Assembly (NCBI GenBank): GCA_900544875.1
Contig: UQWS01000018.1
Span: 1 to 37,024, forward strand
DNA from: an uncultured Collinsella sp.
GTDB lineage: Bacteria > Actinomycetota > Coriobacteriia > Coriobacteriales > Coriobacteriaceae
Length of the DNA stretch: 37,024 nt
Direction: 5' to 3'
Both the position numbers and the translations under genes were made by a program. Position 1 is the stretch's first letter. Each line of letters begins with the position of its first letter. The notes under the pieces were generated by a model. It ran no database searches, was not told where the DNA came from, and was given only the letters and a program-made list of their open reading frames with translations. Shown in pieces: positions 18,643 through 25,211 of this stretch.

Positions 18643-19362
18643 CTATCGCTTGGAATTGACGCGGTAATGGAAGATCTCGGGGTGTGTGCGGGCATGCGTG
18701 ACCTCGAACAAGATGCCGTCCGAGGTGTACGACTGGCTCTCCATAACGGCGACGCAGTTGTACTTGCCAAGGTCCAGATAGCTGCAGTCCTCATCGTTGG
18801 CGAGCTCGACACTCACCGTACGACGGCTCGCCATCACTTTGACGCCGCGCTTGTGCTCCAGATAGCCGTAGATAGAATCCGCCGCGATCTCGGGGGTCAG
18901 GCCCTTGGCGACCGACGCCAAAAAGTAGCCATGGTCCACTTGGCGCGCGCTGCCGTTGAGGCTTCGGACACGCACTACGCGAATCAGCTCCTCGCCCACC
19001 TTAAAGCCCAGGCGGCGAGAGAGTTGCTCAGTGCAAATCAAATGTTCAAAAGACTTGACCTCGGTCGATGCGACGGCATTGTTGCGTTTTGCGAACTCGC
19101 CAAACGACTCAACCTCTTCGAGTGCGCCCAGCATGTCGGTTTCGCCCTTAAGCCAAATAACGCGCACGCCCTTACCGTGTATAGGCTGCACAAACATCTG
19201 GTCGGCCAGCATGCTCAAGGCGCGTCGAACGGTATTGCGCGTGCAGCCAAACTCCGCGGTCAGCTCGGATTCGGTTGGCAGCATCTCCTGAAACGCATAG
19301 GTCCCGTTAATGATGCGCGAACGGATCTCGCGGTAGATTCCTTCGTAAATCGCTTTTGGCAT
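18643..19362 (-). CDS. TreR-like GntR-family repressor (UTRA domain)
   Basis: A 239-residue GntR/UTRA regulator. The helix-turn-helix is LPTESELTAEFGCTRNTVRRALSMLADQ (about 28-55), with wing VQPIHGKGVRV. The effector domain shows features I associate with TreR: VESFGEFAKRN after the wing, VDHGYFL, IAADSIYGYLEHKRGVKV, VELANDEDCSYLDLGKYNCVAVMESQSYTSDG and a C-terminal FEVTHARTHPEIFHYRV. TreR proteins respond to trehalose-6-phosphate, so a phosphorylated alpha-disaccharide made by the divergent PTS protein is a natural inducer; this is inference. SD GAGGTG precedes the ATG. Operators on both flanks and in its own promoter suggest autoregulation and control of the ABC, PTS and malQ-glgP genes. 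Confidence 0.9.
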   Translation of the reverse strand: MPKAIYEGIYREIRSRIINGTYAFQEMLPTESELTAEFGCTRNTVRRALSMLADQMFVQPIHGKGVRVIWLKGETDMLGALEEVESFGEFAKRNNAVASTEVKSFEHLICTEQLSRRLGFKVGEELIRVVRVRSLNGSARQVDHGYFLASVAKGLTPEIAADSIYGYLEHKRGVKVMASRRTVSVELANDEDCSYLDLGKYNCVAVMESQSYTSDGILFEVTHARTHPEIFHYRVNSKR

Positions 19363-19414
19363 GATTTCACCTCTAATGAATATGTATGGCTAGGCACGAT
19401 AGCATTTCTTAAAG

Positions 19415-19434
19415 TTGTTTAAACCGATTATCGG
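19415..19434. promoter_or_regulatory. TreR-like operator in the repressor's own promoter
   Basis: TTGTTTAAACCG (19415-19426) with the exact core GTTTAAAC, running directly into a second palindrome CCGAT-T-ATCGG (19424-19434). A further inverted pair CGGTAAA...TTTACCG follows (19432-19455). On the minus strand a weak promoter, TTTAAA, 16 nt, TATCGT, would overlap the first site. Confidence 0.6.
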
Positions 19435-19523
19435 TAAAGCACGGATTATTTACCGTCGACGGTTCCCCCGAAACCCAAATCGGACCGAATCAAAACCGTC
19501 AATGCGGCAAGCAGCCAGTCCTC

Positions 19524-19548
19524 TACAATGAGTTCATTGTTTAAACGT
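19524..19548 (+). promoter_or_regulatory. PTS-HAD promoter -10 and TreR-like operator
   Basis: A TACAAT -10 box (19524-19529) is followed 7 nt later by TTGTTTAAACGT (19537-19548). That covers the expected transcription start, a classic repressor position. No convincing -35 was found. Confidence 0.55.
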
Positions 19549-19586
19549 TCTTGCTCGCACAGCATGTTGCATCCGGAAGGCATATT

Positions 19587-22037
19587 ATGCTGCAGAAAAT
19601 CCAACGTTTTGGCGGAGCCATGTTCGCGCCCGCCATGCTGTTTTCTATATCAGGCCTCATGGTCGGCATCTCCGCCCTCGCCACGACCGTAGACATCGTC
19701 GGCGATCTCGCCGTATACGGAACCCCTTGGTACGTTTTCTGGACCATCATCCAGCGCGGCTCGTGGACGGTCTTTAAACGTCTCCCGCTCCTTTTTGCCG
19801 TAGCGCTGCCTATCGGTCTTGCCCAAAAGCAACCGGCACGCTGCTGCCTCGAGGCACTCGTGGCCTATTTTGCCTATTGCTTCTTTTTGAGCGAGATCAT
19901 TAAGCTGAGCGGAGACAACCTTGGACTTAAGTACCCATCATCTTTGACCCCCGCCAGCGGCATCACCGTCATCGACGGCATCAAGACGCTCGACACCGGC
20001 ATTATCGGCCCGCTGGCGGTGTCGGCAACCGTCGTTGCCATCCATGACCGCTTCTACGATGCCAAGGTTCCCGATTGGCTCGGCACCTTCTCGGGTTCCT
20101 CGCTGGTCTACCTCATCAGCTTTTTTGCCGTGTTTGCCCTTGCCGCCATCTCGGCCGCCATCGTGCCCTTCGCATACGCTGTGACCGAAACGCTGCGCCA
20201 CGCACTTGCGGGCGTCGGCCCCTTCGGCGTGGGCATCTTTGTGTTTTTGGAGCGAGCGCTCGAGCCCATGGGGCTGCACCACCTGCTCTACATGCCGATC
20301 TACTACGACAACCTGGTCATTAACGACGGCATCTACGCCACGTGGACCAACCTGCTCCCCATTCTCTCCCATAGCACGCGCCCTTTAAATGAACTTGCGC
20401 CCTGGGCAGGTTTTACCGCCACCGGCTGGGGCAAGCTCTTTGGCCTTCCCGCCATCGCGGCAGCATTCTATTTCACCGCCAAACCCGAACGCCGCGCCGG
20501 CCTTAAAGTCATCCTTTTGCCCGCCATCGTCGCCTCGGTGGTCTGCGGCGTCACCGAGCCGCTCGAGTTTCTCTTTATGTTCACCTATCCCGGACTCTTT
20601 TTGCTCTACGCCGTCCTATCCTCCTGCCTTGCCATGACCATGAACTTCTTTGGCATCGTCGGCATCTTCTCGGGCGGTCTCATGGAAATGACGGCCTTCA
20701 ACTTCATCCCACTCATGCGAATGCATGCCGGCTCCTACCTTTTGGCGCTCGGTATCGGTCTTGCCTTTAGCCTCATCTTTTTTGTTAGTTTTCGAGCACT
20801 CATCTTGGTCTATGACCTTAAGACGCCGGGCCGCGAGGATCATGTCTCCAATCGCGCGGCAATCGATCGTTTAACCGGAAGCGGCTTTGCCAAAGAGCAA
20901 TCTCCCAATGGCGAGGTCAGTATTCAATCCGATCAAGATCACGTCCTCGCTGAGCGGGTAATTCAGCTTTTAGGTGGCGTTGGCAATATCGTGGGCGCAA
21001 CCAACTGCGCCACGCGCCTGCGCGTCGAGGTCGCAGACCCTTCCATCGTTGCAGATAATGCGTCGTTTGTCGCGGTGGGCGCCAAGGGCCTCATCATTAC
21101 GGGCAAGACCGCCCAGGTGATTATTGGCATCTCCGTTCCCCGCGTTAAAGAGCATTTTGACCAGATCATGGGCCTAGAGCCGGGATTTGTGCCCACCACC
21201 TCGGCCTCCCCTGCCGCCAGCGCAGCCCATAAGCGCGGCGATATCTGCTTCTTCGATATCGACGGAACACTCGCCTGGCAAGACCCTCGAGTGGCACAAG
21301 AGCTTCCCGAGAGCGAGCGAGACCTCTCCCCCTATCCCAATGAAGCGGTCTCGCAAGCCATCCGTGATTTTGTCGCCAAGGGCAATATGGCGTTTATCTG
21401 CACAGGGCGCACGCTGAGCTGCATCCATCCAAAGCTGCTCGAGCTGCCCTGGACCGGCATCGTCTGCCTCGCGGGTGGCTATGTCGAACTTGAGGGACAC
21501 GTGATTCGCGATTTGGCGATGACGCCCGGCATGCTGCAGCGCCTTGCTCCCATTCTTGAGCAATCGGACGAAGTGATTCGTTTTGAGGGACTCAATGGCG
21601 TCGTTCGCATGAGTGCCGATGCGCCCGACGCCCCGGGATACGCCCGCACCGTGGGCGATGCAATTACGCAGCTGCAACATTACAGCGCCTACAAGATCTT
21701 AATGTCCACGTCGCTTGCCAACCGCATCGCTCAGGATCAAGCGTTTGAGCCGCTGCTCTGCTTTAACGAGCTCGAGCTCGAAGTGACCGAGATTTCGCCT
21801 CGCGAATGCACCAAGCGCGAGGGTATCCAGTCCGTACTCGACGCCCTCGATCCCCACCACGGAACCGTATACGGCATCGGCGACGCCAGCAATGACGTCT
21901 CGCTGATGAACGCCGTCGACGTTGGCATCGCCATGGGCAATGCACCGGACTATCTCAAAAAGCGCGCGGACTACATCACCGACTCGGTCGACAAAGATGG
22001 CGTCGTCAAGGCGCTCGAGCACTTTGGACTGGTCTAA
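19587..22037 (+). CDS. PTS EIIC-EIIB fused to a Cof-type HAD phosphatase
   Basis: An 816-residue protein with three parts in one frame. Residues 1-425 are an EIIC membrane domain of the glucose/maltose/alpha-glucoside superfamily, with multiple spans, PMGLHH (H231-H232) and the TEPLEF motif (323-328). Residues about 450-530 are EIIB with the phosphorylated cysteine in NCATRLR (C474). After an Ala/Ser/Thr-rich linker (531-550), residues 551-816 are a HAD-IIB (Cof) phosphatase: motif I DIDGT (D557, D559), motif II CTGRT (T606), Lys743, and motif IV GDASND (D766, D770). All catalytic positions are intact. The start follows GGAAGG; a TTG 36 nt upstream lacks an SD. There is no EIIA domain, so EIIA must come from elsewhere. 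The protein could import, phosphorylate and then dephosphorylate a sugar. The substrate (maltose, trehalose or other alpha-glucoside) is inferred from context. Confidence 0.93.
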   Translation: MLQKIQRFGGAMFAPAMLFSISGLMVGISALATTVDIVGDLAVYGTPWYVFWTIIQRGSWTVFKRLPLLFAVALPIGLAQKQPARCCLEALVAYFAYCFFLSEIIKLSGDNLGLKYPSSLTPASGITVIDGIKTLDTGIIGPLAVSATVVAIHDRFYDAKVPDWLGTFSGSSLVYLISFFAVFALAAISAAIVPFAYAVTETLRHALAGVGPFGVGIFVFLERALEPMGLHHLLYMPIYYDNLVINDGIYATWTNLLPILSHSTRPLNELAPWAGFTATGWGKLFGLPAIAAAFYFTAKPERRAGLKVILLPAIVASVVCGVTEPLEFLFMFTYPGLFLLYAVLSSCLAMTMNFFGIVGIFSGGLMEMTAFNFIPLMRMHAGSYLLALGIGLAFSLIFFVSFRALILVYDLKTPGREDHVSNRAAIDRLTGSGFAKEQSPNGEVSIQSDQDHVLAERVIQLLGGVGNIVGATNCATRLRVEVADPSIVADNASFVAVGAKGLIITGKTAQVIIGISVPRVKEHFDQIMGLEPGFVPTTSASPAASAAHKRGDICFFDIDGTLAWQDPRVAQELPESERDLSPYPNEAVSQAIRDFVAKGNMAFICTGRTLSCIHPKLLELPWTGIVCLAGGYVELEGHVIRDLAMTPGMLQRLAPILEQSDEVIRFEGLNGVVRMSADAPDAPGYARTVGDAITQLQHYSAYKILMSTSLANRIAQDQAFEPLLCFNELELEVTEISPRECTKREGIQSVLDALDPHHGTVYGIGDASNDVSLMNAVDVGIAMGNAPDYLKKRADYITDSVDKDGVVKALEHFGLV

Positions 22038-22151
22038 CTACGAAACTCGTCCGACATGCGCCGTTGCCTTAAATCCCCAAACCTGCCACGCAGGCAGGCA
22101 CAATGTGGCAATATGTTGCCTGCACACTACATCGATGCAACCTAAGAAAGA

Positions 22152-23177
22152 ATGCGAGAACCCGTGTCCAGTCCGTTTACCTGCTTTTTAGCCCAGCACT
22201 TTGACCAGATTAATGACTATCTGGCCACGTTCTTTGACGGACAGGCGACCTCTGCCGATATCGAACGCTACCTGTACGCGCCGCTCTCGGCTTTTACGGC
22301 CAACGCCGGCAAGCGCCACCGCCCGCTTATCTGCATGCTCGCCGCAACCGCAGTGGGCGGTAGCTTTGAGAGCGCCCGCAGCGCCGCGGCGGCTATCGAG
22401 CATTTCCAGTCGGGTGCGCTCATCCACGACGACATCGCCGACAACGGACAGCTTCGTCGAGGCAAGCCCTGCATGCACCTTACCGAGGGCACGGGGCTCG
22501 CCATCAATTGTGGCGACCTGGCGCTCACCATGGTCACCAAGACGGTTCTCGACGATCCCACGCTCGAGTCCGACGTGAAGCTGCGTGTGCTCCACGAGCT
22601 TACCGAGATGATCGTCCGCACCATCGAGGGTCAAGCGCTTGACCTGGGTTGGGTCCGTGACGAGCGCTTTGATATCTCGGTTGATGACTACCTGGACATG
22701 GCGACGCACAAGACCGCGTATTACAGCGGAGCCACGCCGCTTGCCGCCGGAGCCATTATCGGCGGCGGCAGCGAAGAGCAGGTCGAGGCGCTACGCGCCT
22801 TTGGCCTGCACACCGGCCTTGCCTTTCAGATTCAGGACGACCTGCTCAACTTGGTCGGCACCAAAGAGGCCGCCAACAAGGACTTCCGCACCGACATCAC
22901 CGAGGGCAAACGTACGCTCGTTGCCGTGCACGCCCTGTCTGATGAGCGCCATCACGACGAGGTCGAGGCAATCCTTTCCTCGGGCACCGAGGACCCCACG
23001 CAGCTCGCGCGCGCCGTGGAGATCTTCCAGGAGACCGGCTCCATCGATTACGCCCACACCTATGCGCTCGACCTGACCGCTAAGGCCAAGGCCGCTATCG
23101 AAGGCGTCGAGCTCGACCCGCATGCGCGCGAGCTCTTCCTCTCAATGGCAGATTTCTTTGTGGAGCGTCTTAACTAG
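22152..23177 (+). CDS. Polyprenyl (farnesyl/geranylgeranyl-type) diphosphate synthase
   Basis: A 341-residue trans-prenyltransferase that elongates isopentenyl diphosphate chains for quinone side chains or wall lipid carriers. Seen: NAGKRHRPLICML, the first Asp-rich motif HDDIADNGQLRRGKP (DDxxD with RRG), GQALDLGW, HKTAYYSGATPLAAGAI, and the second motif FQIQDDLLNLVG, where Asn replaces the last Asp, as in several family members, followed by KDFRTDITEGKRT. The product chain length cannot be set from this. The ATG at 22152 has AAGAAAGA directly before it; a GTG 12 nt later is an alternative start. It follows the PTS gene by 114 bp, with no strong terminator between. Confidence 0.92.
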   Translation: MREPVSSPFTCFLAQHFDQINDYLATFFDGQATSADIERYLYAPLSAFTANAGKRHRPLICMLAATAVGGSFESARSAAAAIEHFQSGALIHDDIADNGQLRRGKPCMHLTEGTGLAINCGDLALTMVTKTVLDDPTLESDVKLRVLHELTEMIVRTIEGQALDLGWVRDERFDISVDDYLDMATHKTAYYSGATPLAAGAIIGGGSEEQVEALRAFGLHTGLAFQIQDDLLNLVGTKEAANKDFRTDITEGKRTLVAVHALSDERHHDEVEAILSSGTEDPTQLARAVEIFQETGSIDYAHTYALDLTAKAKAAIEGVELDPHARELFLSMADFFVERLN

Positions 23178-23285
23178 CGGGGGTCATAAAACCTGTGGGC
23201 AGCGAGTTTGGGTACAAGTTGCTACACTGTTGAGTGCATGTTTATGCATTGTCTCGCGTTGTCTATCCGACACGCGCTCAAAATA

Positions 23286-23298
23286 GTACGAATCGTAC
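23286..23298. promoter_or_regulatory. Small palindrome in the leader of the PG-binding gene
   Basis: GTACGA-A-TCGTAC, a perfect 6-bp-arm palindrome 18 nt upstream of the next start codon. It may be an operator or a short RNA hairpin next to the SD; function unknown. Confidence 0.35.
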
Positions 23299-23316
23299 GC
23301 CGAAAGGGGTTCGTTC

Positions 23317-24222
23317 ATGGAACCTATTACTACGGGCATGCAGGGAGCAGCCGTCGAGGATGTTCAGTCCCGCCTTCTGCAGCTCGGTTACACCATCGAT
23401 GCCGACGAGGTCGCCGACAAGCGCTTTGGCACCACCACCGAGCAGGCCGTTGGCACGTTTAGGCTCGATAGCGGCCTTGCGGCCGGTTATGCCGTCGATA
23501 TCCCCTGTTGGAGCGCCCTGGTCGACGCCTCGTATAAGCTGGGCGACCGCACTCTGTATCTGCGCATGCCCAATTTCCATGGCGCCGATGTGCAGGCCCT
23601 GCAGCGCGCTCTCAACGTTTTGGGCTTTGCCTGTGGCGAAGACGACGGCTACTATGGTCCGCATACCGAGGCCGCCCTGCAGCAGTTCCAGGAAAATGTC
23701 GGCCTGTTTGCCGACGGCATGGCCTTCCAGGACACCTACGCCTACATCAACCGCCTGCATCATGTGTGGGAGGGCAAGCCCTCGGTCACCGAAGCCGAGT
23801 CTCGCATCGGTTTTGCTCGCGCCGCCAACGTGCTCGAGCGCTTCCAGATCGCCGTTATCGGTGAGGACCCCATCGCACGCAGCGTTGCTTCGCGCATGTG
23901 GAACATCGCCACGGCAACGACCGACAACAGCGGCATGATGCTCTGCGACTCCGAGGTCCCAACCGACGTTGACCTGGTGCTCGAGATCGCAAGCGACGAG
24001 CTGCCCGCCGACGCCGCGCCACGCGCCACGATTGCCCTCGCCGAGTGCCACAACCTGGCCCAGCGCATCCGCACCGCCAATGTCGCCGCGCAGCAGAAGC
24101 CGGCTCGCATTCGCATTGAGCTCACGGGCATGACGCGCTACAACGGCACCTTCACGGCCAGCGACGCGCAGACGCTCGCTGTACGCCTACTCGACGGCGT
24201 TTGCGATGCCCTCGCAGATTAG
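23317..24222 (+). CDS. Two-repeat peptidoglycan-binding-domain protein, apparently cytoplasmic
   Basis: A 301-residue protein with two PG_binding_1 repeats: about residues 5-65 (GAAVEDVQSRLLQLGY...FGTTTEQAVGTFR) and 85-145 (GADVQALQRALNVLGF...YGPHTEAALQQFQ). The C-terminal half (about 160-301) is an alpha/beta region with no hydrolase motif I recognise. There is no signal peptide, lipobox or membrane span. This architecture recalls mycobacterial CwlM, a cytoplasmic regulator of precursor synthesis with paired N-terminal PG-binding repeats, but I see no zinc-amidase ligands here. SD AAAGGGG precedes the ATG. It may sense precursors or be exported by an unknown route; function unproven. Confidence 0.8.
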   Translation: MEPITTGMQGAAVEDVQSRLLQLGYTIDADEVADKRFGTTTEQAVGTFRLDSGLAAGYAVDIPCWSALVDASYKLGDRTLYLRMPNFHGADVQALQRALNVLGFACGEDDGYYGPHTEAALQQFQENVGLFADGMAFQDTYAYINRLHHVWEGKPSVTEAESRIGFARAANVLERFQIAVIGEDPIARSVASRMWNIATATTDNSGMMLCDSEVPTDVDLVLEIASDELPADAAPRATIALAECHNLAQRIRTANVAAQQKPARIRIELTGMTRYNGTFTASDAQTLAVRLLDGVCDALAD

Positions 24223-24229
24223 GTAAACT
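24201..24229 (+). promoter_or_regulatory. tRNA-Gln promoter
   Basis: TTGCGA (24201-24206), 17-nt spacer, TAAACT (24224-24229). It overlaps the end of the PG-binding gene and points at the tRNA 31 nt downstream. Confidence 0.6.
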
Positions 24230-24260
24230 AGACGAGTTGCTTTTGGGCAACACCACACAT

Positions 24261-24335
24261 TGGGACGTAGTTCAACGGTAGAACTCCGGTTTTTGGTGCC
24301 GGCTGTTGGGGGTTCGAATCCCTCCGTCCCAGCCA
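24261..24335 (+). tRNA. tRNA-Gln (anticodon TTG), with encoded CCA
   Basis: Acceptor TGGGACG pairs with CGTCCCA. The anticodon stem CCGGT/GCCGG holds loop TTTTGGT with anticodon TTG, and the T-arm contains GGTTCGAATCC. Discriminator G is followed by a genomic CCA (24333-24335). Confidence 0.95.
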
Positions 24336-24344
24336 TTAAAACTG

Positions 24345-24380
24345 AGCGCCCTAAGCCCATAACAGCCCAGGGCGCTTTCT
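24345..24380 (+). terminator. tRNA-Gln terminator
   Basis: AGCGCCCT (24345-24352) and AGGGCGCT (24369-24376) with a 16-nt loop, followed by TTCTTGT, 10 nt past the tRNA. Confidence 0.78.
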
Positions 24381-24385
24381 TGTGG

Positions 24386-24640
24386 GCAAGCGGAGGAATT
24401 CGAGCCCGCAAGGGTGCGGAGCTGAGGAAACGCGAAGCGTTTTCCAGCGCAGCACGCAAGGAGCGAAGCGACGCAGCGGGGCGCGGCCGCCGACCAGGCG
24501 GACGCGGAATCCCTCCGTCCCACACCAGCCAAGAGCCCCTCACGTCAAGCAAATCGAGCCAACGCCGCCAAGCGGAGGGATTCGAACCCGCAAGGATGCG
24601 GAGCGACGCAGCGGCGCGCGGCCGCCGCAGGCAGACGCGG
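24386..24640. repeat. Degenerate direct repeats derived from tRNA-like sequence
   Basis: Two 37-nt copies (24386-24422 and 24568-24604, four differences) share AAGCGGAGG.ATTCGA.CCCGCAAGG. Read on the minus strand this contains GGTTCGAATCCCTCC-type T-arm sequence. Each copy is followed by a GCGACGCAGCGG..GCGCGGCCGCCG block (24465-24507 and 24601-24640). A 16-nt copy of the tRNA-Gln 3' end, GAATCCCTCCGTCCCA, lies at 24507-24522, identical to 24316-24331. No protein gene is supported here. Confidence 0.7.
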
Positions 24641-24646
24641 TGTCGA

Positions 24647-24695
24647 CACTTGGGGACGTTCCTAAGTGCCGACATTATAGGAACGTCCCCAAGTG
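24647..24695. repeat. Inverted repeat with 18-bp arms (CACTTGGGGACGTTCCTA)
   Basis: Perfect arms at 24647-24664 and 24678-24695 with a 13-nt loop. The GGGGACGTTCCT core resembles dispersed REP-like palindromes; there is no U-run on either side. Confidence 0.75.
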
Positions 24696-24733
24696 CCGGC
24701 TCGGGACTATTTTCGAGGACTCTCCGAAGGACT

Positions 24734-24963
24734 GTGGCCAAAATACGGCAAATATGAGTACTGTTACCGTTGTAGCTACATTATTTTCGTTAATAAAAGA
24801 AGATCTTAATGAGACTTATTCGCATCAAGGTCTTCCTTTAATGAACACTTGAGGAGATACGGCAGCTTATCTGCTCGATCGACACGTCAAATCACCTTAA
24901 ATGTGGTCAAAATTACTGCTACTAAAAGAGCATCAGTACTCATATTTGATGTTTTTTGGCCAC
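24734..24963. mobile_element. MITE-like element of about 230 bp
   Basis: Imperfect 30-bp terminal inverted repeats. The left (24734-24763) starts GTGGCCAAAA and ends CAAATATGAGTACTG; the right (24934-24963) mirrors it (CAGTACTCATATTTG...TTTTGGCCAC), with five or so differences in the middle. The interior is much more AT-rich than the surroundings and has no transposase, only a 32-codon open frame (24754-24852) that I do not regard as supported. I could not find a clear target-site duplication. Confidence 0.6.
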
Positions 24964-25066
24964 GGCTCTTTATAGACACCCTGTACAGCGACGGTGGTAG
25001 ATTTCGGAACGTATCCGTCAGCCCCGTTCCGAAAAGCGAGCCGCATGCAACGACCAAGCCACGACA

Positions 25067-25203
25067 GGCCCCGGGAGAGCGGGGACACCGGCTTAGGTTT
25101 ATCGCGAGTTCCGCACGAACAGGAGGCCACTTAATGTGGCCTCCGTCGTGAGCAGGACTGTAGAGCAGGAAACCTAAGCCGGTGTCCCCGCTCTCCCGGG
25201 GCC
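25067..25203 (-). repeat. Structured intergenic element, copy 2
   Basis: Perfect 34-bp outer arms (25067-25100 and 25170-25203) enclose a 69-nt interior: ATCGCGAGTTCCGCACG, hairpin GGAGGCCAC-TTAAT-GTGGCCTCC (25122-25144), then GCAGGACTGTAGAGCAGG. The arms end AGGTTT/AAACCT next to the interior. It begins 8 nt after the stop codon of the JetD-like gene. The outer-arm sequence differs from copies 1 and 3. Confidence 0.9.
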
Positions 25204-25211
25204 GGCGGAAT

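Noticed and set aside
24187..24741. 184-codon minus-strand frame across tRNA-Gln and repeats
   Set aside because: It reads the antisense of a tRNA and tRNA-like repeats, giving a typical artefact protein rich in Arg/Pro/Ser.
24754..24852. 32-codon frame inside the MITE-like element
   Set aside because: No SD and no recognisable domain; it begins in the terminal repeat.
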